NCBI GenBank assembly: GCA_026724425.1
Contig: JAIUCV010000567.1
Location: 248,001 to 312,000, forward strand
Direction of reading: 5' to 3'
DNA: 64,000 bases
Source: Erythrophleum ivorense
Lineage: Eukaryota > Streptophyta > Magnoliopsida > Fabales > Fabaceae
The translations under genes and the position numbers were made by a program. Under the pieces are notes generated by a model. The model made no database searches. It had not been told where the DNA came from and saw only the letters and a program-made list of their open reading frames with translations. This document shows positions 22,525-36,323 of the stretch, piece after piece; positions within the stretch are counted from its first letter, which is position 1; each line of letters opens with the position of its first letter.

Positions 22525-23750
22525 TGTAACATCCCTCACTATAAATGACACTCAACCTAAAAAGCAAATAAAAAATCTTGGAGGTAAATCAAAACTCAAG
22601 TTAACACTTAACCTAACCCATATAAAAATATGAAAAAATTTGAACCTTGTTAAAATCATAGCATCAAATTTAAAAGATAATCCACCATACTCTTTTTTTT
22701 TAAATAAATGGCCCTTTTAATATGTAAACATAAGAAAAAGCCTTAGAAATAACCTAATTAAAAATATCCAAAAAGACCATAGATAAATCGCGATAAAGCA
22801 AGCAACAAAACCCATTTGGATACACCCAAAAGCTACCTCCCATAGTGTTAGACATGGCTTGCCCATGTCCAAGCGCTAATTGTGTTTAAGGCTATTTGCT
22901 CAACATAAGTTGCACCGTCTGTACTACTCCACACGGCCTACCTATGTGTAGTACCTGGACTCTAAAAAACTCCTTATAACTTCTCCTAACTTGCTAGATC
23001 ATTTGGGGCACCTACACTACTTAAAAAACCACCAAATTTGATGTGAAAGAACATCTATACAAGGTCTAAGGGTATGTAAGAACTGACATCTAAAGTCTAA
23101 GCCTAAAGCCCTCAAATCCACCAATTTCTTAATCTACCTTACCTGTGTCTAAAATGCCAAAGATGTCATTTTTGATGCACCAAATGACACTCTAGCCATC
23201 TCCAAACTTTACTAAGCTTTCTTAATCAATTTTCAACACTTAAAACTAACCCAAATATGGTGTTACTAAGGTCCAAACATCTCAGATTCAAAATTTGGCC
23301 TATCATTTCCTCTAACTACTAACCACACAACTACACGTATTTTTAACAATACTATTGGATCATCATAAAACTATTCCTAAAACATGATCCATACCCAAAC
23401 CATCTTAGACAAGTTTCAAATGTAGTATTACACTAATCTATGCCATGAAGCACCACTCCTAGATTAAAATGCAACAATTGACCATCTCAAATCCAAAACT
23501 ATTATAAGGTTAGCCTCAATGTTTAAATCATCACAAGTACCACTAAGTTAATATTCAACATAAAGCAGTCTCTTCTTACATTGAGCATCCAAATATAAGA
23601 TAATCTAAAAGATCTATACTTATATCTTATTAGTGCACTTGCAGGACAAATCATAAGAATAATCAAATCAAATAAGGTGCCATTGGTTATAGCCATAGTT
23701 ATGGGTGTACAAGTAACACAATAAACTAGGTCCAACTTAGCTCAAGCAGC
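22525..23750 (+). mobile_element. Degenerate LTR-like segment starting TGTAACATCCCTCAC
   Basis: The segment starts with TGTAACATCCCTCAC, close to the TGTAACACCCC 5' end common to Tekay-type Ty3/gypsy LTRs, and the following kilobase has the mixed, non-coding character of such LTRs. I found no primer-binding site, polypurine tract or second copy in the window, and the right boundary is a guess. It could be a solo or truncated LTR. Confidence 0.4.
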
Positions 23751-26700
23751 CCCGTGTATTTAAAAAAGAAATAAGGACTTAAGTGAAATAAAAGATTTTT
23801 TAAGGGTTATTTTGTAATTTTAGCAAAAAAATTTTAGACACATTTAATGAATTGTAAATAATCAAAGAGTCAAAGCTCCTACCAAGCTTTTCCTAAATAT
23901 AATTATCACATTTAAACAAAAGAAAACAAAATAAAAACTTGTATTTTTTGAATTTAAAAACAAAGAACTTAAATTTAAATTTAAGATAGTAGCTGACTTT
24001 TTTTAGGGAAAATAGCAAGGCCAGTCACCTATGGCATTTGCATTTGTATGTCTTGAAAAAACACCTAAAATTAAAAAAAAAAAAACTCCAATCAAACCAT
24101 CAAATTTTAAATTATTGCATTTTAAAGTTTTAACCTCTACATTTGTGTTTTTTTTTCTTATTTCCTTCTCTGAACCCATATTTCTTTCATTTCCATTTGG
24201 TAAATCTTGAAAGAAAGTATTAGAATGAGTGGTTATATGTCTAAAATAATCAAGTGGATACAAGATATAAACCTTCAAAGTTTTAAAGTTAAAAAAAAAA
24301 AAAGTAGATTGACTTGTCTATGATCAAGCCAAACCCTCACCCATAGGTCACAAAAATAAGGCTCGATTTAAAGCTCTAGGTCAAGGTGAAATCCAACCCA
24401 ATCTAGCTTATGTACACCCTTTGCCATAGTGACATCCTTTAGACATTAAGTAGCCAATAGTTAAGAGCTATCATCCATTTTAATCCTCCAATTTTCTATT
24501 CTTAACTCATGGTCTACACCAAAAGTCCACCAGTGACATTTCTAGTTGCCAGATAAAGTAGAGACCTTAAACAAATCCTCTACTTAAGGTACAAATTCCC
24601 ACCAACTTTTATTTTCACCTTAACACTACCTTAAATTGTAAAAAGCAATAAAGACTGCGAACCACAAAGGCAACGTAGCTCGCCCATACAACAACAATAG
24701 ATGGAATTAATTGTGTCAATGACAGGCTAAACTTAGATAAAACTATTTTGAAAAAAGGTGAAGAGGAAACCGAAGCTCATGAAACAAATAGTCCTCATAT
24801 ATGTACCATGTTGCCTCAAAACCAATATATGAAGGAATAAGGAAATCATCTTCCAAAAACAAGTGAAAACAAGAAAGAATAATAAATTTTGTTTGTAAGA
24901 GCTTTAAATCCTACTCAATCATTCTGGAATATAGAATGCATGGAATAGGCCAAAGACAAAGCACTACAAGATGCCATTATAGGACTAACCATCACAAAAG
25001 GAAAAAAAAAACTTTAAGAAGACAAACAAATTCCATTTCGAGGAGAAGAGATATCCTAATTGCTTTAACAGAAATCTCAATCATCTTTAAGACAATGCAA
25101 GTAATACAAATGTCTAAAATTTTGATTCTCCTCTTAGTTAAGAGAGGAAATCCCTTGTATATTGTTCAAAATAAGCAACACTAACACTCCTAAATTAGGT
25201 TAAACTTCTTCTTTTGCCTCACTCTCATGCCAACAAAACTAAAGATTATTATACCTAGTGAACTATTAACTCACTGATGACTTAAATTTCTAATAAAGAT
25301 CTTTAGGTTTATCTTGATTGTAAAATAGGACAGACAAAGTAGTCTTATGCTGATAATACAGTCTCCCATTGTTGCATAACCATCCTTCTCGTTACAAAGT
25401 CAAATATATATATATATATATATATATACCTGAAAGGTTGCTAACTTTTTTCGTATGTTCAATCATGTCCATTGAATGAATCACCAATCAAAATCTCTAC
25501 AAATAGTTGATGATGATGTTTGGTAGGTAGAACAAGATATGCAATATTAGAATCGCATAAACCCGAAAATTGGGCAAATGGCCACCGAAAGAATAAAATT
25601 GAAGCCATATCTTAAAGTGACACCCAGATTATAGCCTTTTCACGAATAAAACTTCTAAATTCTAATCCAATTGGCTGTCTCATAAGCTGACAAAGACACC
25701 ATTTTACCTAACAATGACGCTTGCTGAAAGCTAGGTCAGTTGCCATTTTAGTTCTTTCTCAATTCTTTCCATCTTAGAAATAGTGAAACCTAGTCTAAAC
25801 TAGCCATAATCATGCTTCTATGAGCATCAAAAGTTTGGTTGTTTTTAGTGTAATATACAAAATTTCGGGGTCCCCAAGATATAATTGAAGCAGAGAAAAT
25901 CAATGTTATTCCATTAAGACAAAAAGATCATGTTTCGGCAGATGTACGTAACCTTCTAAATAGATACAATTGAGAATTGGGATGTTTCTAGCTAATTCTC
26001 TTGGGCAATATTCCAAGTAAAGGTCATACACACTATTAGTAAGCTTTTTCATTACATTGTTATACTATGTTTACCATTGCTGCCCAATTTAAGAGCATCA
26101 CGTGTCTTCGTCATTGGGTTTTTTTAAGAGGCCCAAAGCCTTTATTCAATTCTTTAAGCTTTAATTAATTACTTCGTAATATGCTACCATTTTAGTCTTC
26201 ACGCTCACGTTTAATGATCGCTATTATATATAATCCTATTTGCCAATATCTTGGGTAATAACTATTTTTTATTTCCTAATTGCCATTTGAGTCTTCACCT
26301 TAATTAGTTCTATTTTCTTTTGGTTACATAAAAAGGTACAAAATCTTGAGAATAGTGAGTGAAAAAAGAAGGTAGGGATCAAACTCACCTATCAAAATTT
26401 TTGACACTTATGTTCAAAAGAGGTTTTACTTGACTTGAGGCTTTTGAACACTTATAAAATGTTCTTTTTGTTACTTTAATCCTATTTGCCAATTTCTTGG
26501 TTTAACCTGCAAAGAAGTTTATTGTAAAACCAGTAGCCTTCGTAAGAGGCCTGCTTTTGATCATATGGAAGAGGTGGATTAGTAGAGATGTACATAAACT
26601 ACAAAAAATACTATCTTGTTACAACATTAAAATAAATTAAATAAAGATAAGCAGAAAGATTTCAAGAAATAAATTTATTTTCACTAAAAATACCCTCATA

Positions 26701-27909
26701 TCTATAATGGGAATTTAATTCTTTAAGCTGTCTGTTTTATTTGTGTCGTTACATTTCTTCTTTCTTTAAAATAAAATCCAAACCATATAAGTAAAAGACA
26801 GAAGATTATTTTTGTCAAAATAATTTAGTTTAGTTATAACTAATATTTTGATTTGAAGAGTAAGTCCTTGTATATTATCGTAGTAGGTGAGATGATTATG
26901 TTTAGGAGTACTAAACAAATAAATATAATTGCAGGTTCATCCACCAAGCAGCTCTAGATCTTCTAAATGCTGCTAGAATATCTTATCAACAGAGACTGAA
27001 TTAGGTATGAATGCACAATATCTGAAAATGAGGAAAACTGGACCACAGAGTGCCAAAGGAGGACATTATACTATCATGTAGTGGCAAAGTTTTGCATAGT
27101 GTAAATCTTCCATCATTGAATATGATAAATAGTTTTATAATTATCATATCATATGCTATTATCACTCATCAGCTATATTGCTTTAGTATTTTACTGAAGG
27201 AAGCAAGGTACACAAACTGTCAATAAGAGGATTTCCAGAAGCAGCTTCCAGGTAGGAGCAAATTACAGTAAGTCAGAGTGCTCATCTTTTTATAGTATAT
27301 GCAAAACGAAAAGAGAATATGCTATAGTGCTAAATGATGGCCACCTCCATTACTGTTGTTGTTAGTTCACACGTAAAATATAGATACAATTGGATGCAAA
27401 TGAGAAAATGTAATCATTATCTTTTTTATTTATTAATTTAATTATGTAATTATTATTTTGACATTAGAGATTGGAAATTGGATCATTGAAGTAGAGACTA
27501 AACTTATATATAGTTTTTTATATATTTATATTTCTCAAATCAAAATATGATAAGTGTATAATTCTCTAATAAAAATATGATAAGTGTTTGATTTAATTAG
27601 ACAATCATGCAATTGGTTAAAAAAAAATCATACATTTATTATGTTTTAATTAAAAAAAACTTGACAATAAGAATATAAGAAATTATATATACATTTTTTC
27701 TTGAAGTAATTTACATTATCAATAACAATATTTAAATTTAAGAATATAAGTTTGATTATTCTGTTGATTCATTAAATTTTTTATTTAACTTTTAAACAAC
27801 TCCTTATAATTTAAAAATTTATAATTAAGCCTCTATAATTTTGAAAAATTTTAATTTAGTCATTGTCAAAACCTCCATTTGAGGACATTATGACAATCTA
27901 CTCATTTAA
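23751..27909. other. Non-coding region with eroded repeats, no gene recognised
   Basis: About 4.2 kb with no readable protein family on either strand. It includes an (AT)n microsatellite at 25,404-25,428. A short direct repeat, AATCCTATTTGCCAATWTCTTGG, occurs at about 26,232 and 26,479. A stretch at 26,930-27,110 is less AT-rich but gives no family match. The segment 23,751-25,380 may continue the LTR-like sequence that starts at 22,525. Confidence 0.45.
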
Positions 27910-28758
27910 TGTTAACTTTCATTATTTGAATATATTTTGTATATTTTAAGATGAATTTTGATAAACATATAATTTAGTTTGAGGAGAAAATTAATTTATT
28001 TTATGAAGTTTTTGTTATGAATGTATATAACTTATTTTGCAAATTTTAGATATTTTAAATAACATGTTTTTATTTATAATTGAATTAAGAATTAATTTGG
28101 TTTAAATTATTTTGTAGGGGTTACAAAGTTGAGACCTGTGAAATAATATGCATGGACAAGGATTAGGATTTGGGAATTCTTTAAGAAAAGGGACAATTTT
28201 GAAAGAGAAAATTAGCCCTAATACACTGTCTATATAAGGATGTGTAGAAATTAGAAAAGGCATGCCTCAGCTCAAAAGAAAGGCTTTAAATGCCGCCAAC
28301 ACCATGAGAGAGACTCAAGAGATCTTTTCTAAAGTTATTGCCATCAATTTTGCTTTGTTTTGTACTTTCTTTTTTTATGAATTCTCTCAGGGCTAGTTTT
28401 AGGATTTTAGTTTTGATTATGAATTACTAAACCTTATAAATCTAGGGTTTAGATGGAGATATTTATTAATAATGTTTAAATTAAAATATTCATGTAATAT
28501 ATTTTTATTCTAATAAATTTATCATTTAGTTTATAATCATTTATAACTTGTTGGTCACTCTTTATAAATTTAGATTTATAGTGAGAATGACTGAAAGATA
28601 AATCACTATAAGGGATTGTTGAATAATAGACTTAAGTTTATATTCTATAGTCTATAAATCTACCTAGGCATAATTGAAACCTATATGTATGCCAAGTCGC
28701 TACATGTAGGTATACACCTAGGTCCACAGAGCTTAATGAGCTTGCACTGAAGTCTATA

Positions 28759-31700
28759 TGTAATATTCAATTTTTCAAAAGCTAAACCAAAATTAGTATC
28801 TTGACAAAAGAGGACCCAAAGCAAAGTAAATCAAGGACAATTGAGGGTAAGATGCTAATTAAAACATCTAGAAATATGATTAAGAAACTACAAATGGCCT
28901 AGAACCAGAGCCAAAATTGCTAAACAGAATGAACTAAAATCCAGTGGTAAAATTATAATTTTGAGTAAATTTTTGGAAACTTAAAGGAAGAGGTTTTAAA
29001 TGGTGAAATTGAGTTTACTAGGGTTTTTAGAGGCCTAAGAAACCATAGGAACTGTCAAAATGGTTAAAACTCTTCCGATATACAATTTATGTCATATGTT
29101 AACCTAAACTTTGAATGGATCATTTTAGATTGTTTTAAATTCCCTAAATTTGAAATAAAATATTTTCAATAAACTAGATAACTTAAATTTTATAATGAAA
29201 AAGATAATTCTAAAAAAAGATTTAAAATAAACTCAAATGGAGAAATGAAAGTGGAGGGGCATAACGAGAAATTTGTAAAATATTATAAAACATCCCATTC
29301 TCTTTATATGTGAGTCATGCCACCTTCTAGCCTCTTCTAATCAACCTGCTTCTATCCACAACTAGCCACCATACACGCCTAAGAAGGGAGGAGAAAAAGG
29401 AGAAAGAAAAGCCAAGAAAGGTAAGCAAATATCTATTTTTTCACCTTGAACAAGTTAAATTCTCTTTTCTCATTTTTCAGCTCTTTCTTTTAGTGGTTTT
29501 AACTTCTTAAAAGAAGTACTTTGGTAACTGAACTCTTAAAGAAAGGGGAGAGTTTAAAGCAACTAAATCCACCACAAATATCTCCATTTGACAAGGATTG
29601 AAACAAGGTATGTTTCCATTCATGAAACTTGCTCTTCCTTGTTCTCCCATGCCTTCTCATGTTTGGCCAACATAAGGAGGTTCTAGGAGAAGAATAATTC
29701 TAACATAAACGTGGTAGTTTTAGAGGTTTAGGAGCATAAAGATTAAGATGGAATCAAAAGAAACAACTAAAAAGTCATAAGTTGCAAGATATGGTGATTA
29801 AGGTTTTGATTACACCTTAAGAAGTTTGAATTCTTAGAAGGGTATTTCAAGCCATGTGAAATCATAATTAAATTAGAAATAAGTTAAAGAATATCCATAG
29901 GTGCCAAAAATCTTAAAAAGAATCACAAAACTTCTTTGGCTCTTAATATCTACATAAGTTTGGCCATGAAGGAGAAATGGCACCTAGGGGAAGCTCTCAA
30001 TGATTCTAAGGTTATAAATAGTTTAGATATGAATTATAAACACTAAAAGAACTATTGATTTGAATTTAGAAACCTTATTTTGAAAAGTAAAAATTTAGAA
30101 TTCAATTATATTTAAAGAAATAATTTGGTGTTAAACTCTTTAAATTGAGTTTATAATAGTTATAATGAGTTCTAATAGAGTCATATAACTTATGTTGAGT
30201 GAGGTTTTGGAGCCAAGAAATTGAATTATAGAAGTTGCTTCATTAGATATTCAAATAGACTATATATGCACATAAAACCCTAACTTGTACATGTAAAGTT
30301 TAAATGAGCACAAACATAGTTCCATTATTAATTTTGTGATTCATTTGATGTGTCTAGGCCAAGCAAGTGAGATTTCATTCAAGTGTAGGTGTAAAGTCTT
30401 GGAAGAAGGGAAAGAAACAAATGAAAACTAACTGGAATTCTTGAATCAAGGTAGCTTTTCCTTCATTCTTGTGTATGTTTATTTGGTTACTTGAGTGTTT
30501 TGGATTGCTTGTATGTATTATTTGCAAATTATGTGTATTGTTAATTGTTTGATGATTACATGCAATTGCATGACAATTGATTGCATTTAGAATTGGTCTG
30601 GCTTTTGAATGGATGAGATTATGCAAAAAGTCTCTTGAAATGTGTGAAATGGGGTCAAAAATCTTTAAATGTGGGTGAGAGTAGGCAAAAAGTTTCAATT
30701 ATAAGCAAGACTAAGTCAAAAGTCCCTAAAACATGGGATTGCTTTTAATGGAGTCATGAAATCCCTAATACATGAATTTGAATAATATATAATTATATGA
30801 CATACATGCTCGCATCCTTGAACTTGAATGAACCATATATGTATACTTGAATGTTGAATTAGCAGTTAGATTCTTTGAATCTCAATTTTCTTCTATTTCT
30901 AGTAATTATGAATAGGTGGCTCTCAAAGAAGCAATAATGATGATCCAAAGGTATGAGAAGGGCCATTTTGACAATAGATTAAGTTTTTAAACCTACTTGT
31001 GTATATATGATGATATAATTGCATGTTTTGATGTATGATTATTCCAACACATCTAAAAGTATGAGAATATGATGTAAAAACTATTTGTGGATAGTAATAT
31101 GCAATATTATGTAATTTGACTCCTTTAGTTCTTGGAAATGTGTGGATATAATGGCATGTGGAGAGATCATTTTGAGTTTTTATGGCGTTTGAGACATATT
31201 GTGCCAACCATATATGATGCATTTATTATTTAAAATGTGTCCAAATTGAGACATGACATAATATGGCTCATTTAAAACCATTTTGGATCAAAATTCTCAT
31301 TTTTGAGAGAATTTTGAGCCATAATATGTCCATAAACTATTGATAGGCCAAATGGATGAATTTTGAATTGAAATTTAACAAGCATTTAAGTGCATTAAAA
31401 GTTTTCCACGAAATAAAGAACATAATTTTTGGAATGCTATAAAATATCTTATGAATTTTTGAAATTGTTTATTTTTTATAGAATGTTGCACTGCACTGTT
31501 CAATTAGTTAGTTTCTGTTTTTATAGTTTTTGAGGGGCCAAATAAACTTGTTTTACTTGAAATTTTTATAGTAGATAGTTTTTATTATAAGCTGTCTATA
31601 GCTGTTGAATTTACGTAAATCAGAGTTGTATAGTTTAAGTTATAATTTTTCAAAAATTGACCCCTAATATATGTTACAGTTGTGAATTTGTGCTCAAAAA

Positions 31701-31923
31701 GAAACTCATGAAACTTATACTTCTTTTTATAATATCTTAAGTATAACAAACTTGTTTAGCAAGAATGTATAGAATAAAATAATGATAATATTTATTTGTG
31801 CATAATTAGATTATTTAAGGCTTTTATTAATGATAAATCTGGTTGCCAAAAGTGTATGTATGATTATTTGTTATTAAATGAATAACATGGTGTGAGTTTT
31901 GCATAATCTATTATGGTATGACA
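28759..31923 (+). mobile_element. Solo LTR A1 (Tekay-like family, 3,165 bp)
   Basis: It starts TGTAATATTCAATTTTTC and ends GGTATGACA, flanked by CTATA (28,754-28,758) and CTATG (31,924-31,928), a 5-bp target duplication with one change. Comparison with the uninterrupted 3' LTR of the host element confirms a clean insertion. It is homologous along its length to A2 (43,568-53,067) and related to B and C. No primer-binding site or coding region, so it is a solo LTR left by recombination. A degenerate tandem array of about 31-bp units lies at 30,611-30,735. Confidence 0.82.
30611..30735 (+). repeat. Degenerate roughly 31-bp tandem array in A1 (about 4 units)
   Basis: Units of the type GTGAGGCTAAACCAAAAGTC plus about 10 variable bases, repeated about four times and strongly diverged. 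The same array occupies the corresponding place in A2, B and C. Confidence 0.7.
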
Positions 31924-32299
31924 CTATGACTATGAAAGTAAGTACAAGACTAGTATAGATACACATGTTCTATCTCAAGGAAATTACATGTGTATTAAAG
32001 AATCAGTCATTAATTAGAATAAAAAGTAATTGCATGAGTTACTTTTTATTTATTCATAGAAAGTAAACATTAAAATCCTAATGTACGTCAAAGATTTCTT
32101 AGTTAATTTAGTTAAGTTATTTAATTTTAATTAGGTTGTTCTTAAATCTTAATTAACTAATTTGAATTTTTTATTTTGTAGATAACAAAAAATAATTAAA
32201 AAAATGGTAATTGATTAACTTTTCTTGTATGATGCTTTTTTATTTATTCTTATACTATTTCGTAACCTGTATATTTGTGAAAAATCACCGATAAAGTTT

Positions 32300-32318
32300 T
32301 AATACCTTTATCAATAAA
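32300..32318 (+). other. Decayed tRNA-Asp-type primer-binding site
   Basis: AGTTTTAATACCTTTATCAA at 32,295-32,314 lines up with the Athila/Tat consensus AGTTTTTGGCGCCGTTGCC. Most differences are G-to-A or C-to-T transitions. It lies directly after the 5' LTR, where the minus-strand primer would anneal. Confidence 0.6.
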
Positions 32319-32740
32319 GACATAATTAATGTCAATTTAATAATTATTGTTATTGTTTAAAATTTTTTGTAATTTCTACTTTTATTATTATTATTTCTTT
32401 CTTTCTTGTTGTCTTTATTCCCTATTTGTATTTTTGTTTTCCTTACTCTTTGGATATCTTCTAACTTGTTATTCTTATTAATTTAGAATTTTTTTTCTTT
32501 TTAATTGTTACTTTTGTTTTCTTTTTTTGACTTTTGGTTAATTTTCTGTTTCTTTTTTGAATTTTATTTTGTGTTTAGTTACTTTTTCTGAATAATAGTC
32601 TGGCAAATGGAGTTTTAAGGATTAGTGATGAAGTTTACCAGTATCAAGAAGTTTCTTATTTCTTAATACTGTCCTTGATCCCTAATTATTTTGCTTCAGA
32701 TAATTATCTAGGGTTTTGGGTAGTTTTATTAAAAATTAAT
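32319..32740 (+). other. 5' untranslated leader of the Athila/Tat-like element
   Basis: T-rich, non-coding leader after the primer-binding site with repeated TTTTGTTTTC-like blocks, as expected upstream of gag in this lineage. No gag follows. An (AT)n microsatellite at 32,739-32,762 marks the right edge. Confidence 0.45.
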
Positions 32741-32779
32741 ATATATATATATATATATATATAGAAAAAAATAAAAAAT

Positions 32780-34540
32780 AAAAATAATATTTTGGAAAAA
32801 GAGAGAGAAACCTAATATCCCAAAATTCCCAATCTCCGCCGTCCCCATCTGATATCATTTTCACGCAACAAAATGACTTCTTCGTGTTTGCTTCACCTGT
32901 TGCGTTGAACGGATCGGATGGCAGTGAGGGGAGCCACGTTTGGAGGATGGAACGGAAATGCAGCGTTTCATGTATAAAAAAAAAAAAACTCAAACGCTGC
33001 AATTCTTTTTTTCTTTTTAAGAATTTCAGCTAAAATATGAGCCGTTCAAGCCAGCAACGCACCAGATCAGGCCACGCATCCTTCGTCCCCTCCCCAACGC
33101 TACGTGTAGGTCGGTTTATCAGAACTAGCTTCGCATGCTCGGAAACCTCCAATCTCTTATCCTCCATAACGCAGATCATTTCTATCAGAAGCACATAGCA
33201 GGTCCATTGTCCATTTGCACGCGATCAGTGAGGATTCGGTGAGAGCGTGATTAATTCTTCTTTCTCCTTCCTCTGATTTTCCCCAACCAGTTTGACCCCA
33301 CGACATTGTTGTTTCCCCTTTCTTAGATTTTCCTAACTCAGAGAGCGTGTTCCTTAGATCCCACAACCAATTTGATCCCACGCGATCAGTCAGGATTTGA
33401 TGAGAGCCTAATGCATATTGGATCACCTTTATCAGCATTGTTGTTTCTCCGACTTTAAGATGTTAAAGGAAGGATTAAGCAAGATTTTGTGGGTGTCCCA
33501 GGCATGAATTCTATATGTAAAGCATTGTGCAATGAGAATGGTATCCACTTAACTCTATTGTTATTTTCATTGTTTAGAGTTGACGGTGGACCTAGTAAGA
33601 TGCAGACTTTTTTCTTTTTTCCTTTACCTTCAGGTGTGGAAATTAAGTTTGAGGCGAGTATTGGAAAAAATGAGTAGTCAGATGATGAGCATTTGTGGTC
33701 ATTGATGGGCTTTGATCCCACGACAGAGAGCTGAACTGTTCAAAAAGTGTGGTGATTTGAGTCAATCAGTAGAATTTTGCTTTTACATTTCTATGTGTTA
33801 ATCAGTGGAATTTTGCTTTTACAAGAAAGTTGGCGACTTAAGGCAAACAATGGACTGTAAGATTAGTAGATATAGAGAAGCATGTTTTCAAATCTCATGA
33901 AAAGTACACGTAAAGTTTCATTTTTTATTAAATGTTGTGTTTCTGTCATCCATGAGTGACATGGCTCTCCTCAAATTGTCGAATCCGTTGAGTATCTGAG
34001 ATTCCTCCAACATGATCGGTCATTTTCCTGCCCTAATATAAGCAAATTCGGACTCGATTTAAACCCATTCTCGACTTCTGACACCCACCATTCCTCGTCA
34101 GCTTTTCAAACTTTAGTGCCACCTCTTCCATCTACAGCAGCCCCAACCACTTTCTCCAGCACGCCAGCACTGTCGACAGCAGCCCCCCTCCATTTCTTTC
34201 TCATTTTTTGTCCAAAACCCGACGTTTTCTCCCAAATCACCATACCCCATCATGCTTGGTCGTGCGAAGCCATTTTCGGCCAAATCACCAAGCTCCTCCA
34301 TCTATCACTCAATCTTTCAACCCTCTTACCATAACGCCTAGCCAGCACCACCAGTTTTCCATTTTATCATTCTGTTTAGCTGGGTCTTGCACGTGGGTTT
34401 TGGGTTTTCTTTTCAATTATATTGCCTTTGGGTCAATTAAGGATCTGATTTCTTACATTTCTAAACATCATTATTACTCTTTGGGTGTTTTGACAAAGCT
34501 ACCCTGTCTAAAAGATAGAAGAATGGAAATTCTACGTGAT
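32780..34540. other. GC-richer segment of unknown origin inside the gutted retroelement
   Basis: This stands out from its AT-rich surroundings. It holds CpG-containing text (for example CTCCGCCGTCCCC at 32,835), a perfect 9-bp stem GCAGCGTTT / AAACGCTGC (32,959-32,999 region), and a degenerate tandem duplication around CACGCGATCAGTSAGGATT (33,219 and 33,378). It also has pyrimidine-rich text with CAGCAGCCCC-like repeats at 34,110-34,200. Short open frames on both strands show no family. It may be a foreign LTR or leader, or captured host DNA replacing gag-pol. Confidence 0.4.
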
Positions 34541-36323
34541 TGATTTGGAGAAGTATAGAGGAAATATATACTCAATTGAATATTTATAATATAAAGAGCA
34601 TCCTAAAAGTTCTCTTGATTTCAAGATAAGTTGGGTTTTATAATCTTAGAATGGATTGATAAAGGCTACAAAAGCCTTAAGTTAAATGGGAGTTCTCTTT
34701 ACCTTATTTTTTTGTTTTTATTTGAAATATTTAAAATATTGTTTGACCTTAAGTTCGGGGGCAAGGGAATTGTTCTAACATTGATCTAAGTTTTAGAAAA
34801 ATTTAAAATTTTTATTGGAATGAATTGTTAATATTCTTGTTGATTTTATTGTAATTTTTTCTAGAAGTTTTTGTTTAACTCTCTCTCTCTCTCTCTCTCT
34901 TTTAATTTAAATGTATAATTGCATATTGATAGTAGTTTGTATTCCTTTCGATGTTGTTCGGACTCCAATGAGGAACAATAATTGCTAAAGATTATAGGAT
35001 TTATCCAAAAAAAAATTTGGAATGACATTAGTGGATCAGTTTTTTTGTTAATGAATTGATTTTCTATTCTCATAGAACCACTATTACACTTTTTACCATG
35101 CATAGAATAAATTCTTGTTTTTAATTTAGAATATATGAGTCGATTAGCATGAGATTCTTAAATCTAAACTCTAGAACTTTGTTTGATTTTACCTTGAGAT
35201 GATATCCTAGATCCACTAATGCTTATGGATAGGATTTATGCCTTATTTTATAAGTTATAGCCCATATGAGCCCTATTTTGTTCAAGGTATATCATTAGTA
35301 TCCTATTTGAGATTTCTTGATTATATGCATGAGCTGCATGTTTGAATTAATTTTCTTAATTGCCTACATTTTATTGCCAAGCCCAAAAAACCAATGAAAT
35401 ACCCTTTTCAAGAAGTTTGATTAAGCACTTTTATTTTCTTACCTTGGAAAGGAATATTGAGGGTGAATGAGGTTGATAAGAATGGTTGTTGAAGAATTTA
35501 TATATAAATGTGGGTGAGAGTGATTAAGAGGATAGAATCAAGAGCTTTTGTTATTTTGAGAGACATGCAAAATATGATGATGAAATAGCAAAATAATATA
35601 TTTATTTGTTGTTTTATTTTACTTCCCTTATAAGACTTGTAAAATATGATGATAAGGGAAGAAGATAGGGGAAAAAAGAACAAAAAAGAGAGAAAAAAGA
35701 AAGAAAACAAAGTTTAGCCCTAAAAAAAAATGAATTATATCAAAGAAAAAGAGATTTGGCTCATTTTGGAATTGCAAAATGCAATTGAATATTATTTTAT
35801 GTCTGTTAATCTTGTATAAGAGAGTTGAGGAGAAAGAAAAGATACATTTAAGGGGAGAATGTTCTAAAAAGTGAGAAAAGAAAGGTAGAACTAAGAGAGA
35901 GTCACTATTATTTTCTTTCTATATGTTTAATAAATACTTTCTTGAGCTTAATTATTATTTTCTCTTAAACATTTTGTTCGATATATCTAATACCTTATAG
36001 CCTTATTACAAGTGCTAATGAAGTTCTATTGATCTACGAGTATTATGAAATTTTACATTAGTGGAAAGGGGAATGAAATACAAGTATATGAAGCTTTAGG
36101 AGATAGATGATTGTACTAGTTAATTAGTATATTATATTTTAAAGCTTGAGTTTATATTATAGCATGGTGAGCTTACACACATTTTAATGAGTTTGGAAGC
36201 ATTTCATTAATTATCCTGACTATGAACATAATGTATATTCTTTACTACTATTATTAGTGTTTTTAAAAATAGTTTTTAATTGAGCTTTATTTGAGGACAA
36301 GCAAAATTTCAAGTCTAGATATG
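34541..36323 (+). other. Long 3' untranslated region of the Athila/Tat-like element
   Basis: Non-coding text with the style of Athila/Tat 3' regions, including CTTAAGTTCGGGGGCAAGGG (34,749-34,768), a GGGG-containing relic of the repeated purine motifs, and GAGGACAAGCAAAATTTCAAG just before the 3' LTR. A (CT)n microsatellite sits at 34,879-34,901. No env-like or other protein was readable. Confidence 0.5.

Larger units (their letters stand above)
27910..32294 (+). repeat. 5' LTR of the Athila/Tat-like element, split by solo LTR A1
   Basis: It begins TGTTAAC and ends near CACCGATAA. Up to 28,758 it matches 36,324 to about 37,145; from 31,924 it matches from about 37,150. Both halves show the same order, including AGTCGCCAACACCAT-like sequence (28,291-28,304 here, 36,704-36,718 in the 3' copy) and GGTTGTTCTTAAATCTTA. 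The interruption is a foreign LTR. Confidence 0.82.

Noticed and set aside
28759..31923. Host gene with introns in A1
   Set aside because: Splice-like GTAAG and T-rich tracts occur, but the whole unit is an LTR with target duplications and a second copy (A2).
32736..34543. Short protein-coding genes in the GC-richer block
   Set aside because: Frames of 60-110 codons occur on both strands and overlap each other; none resembles a protein family and no splice structure joins them.
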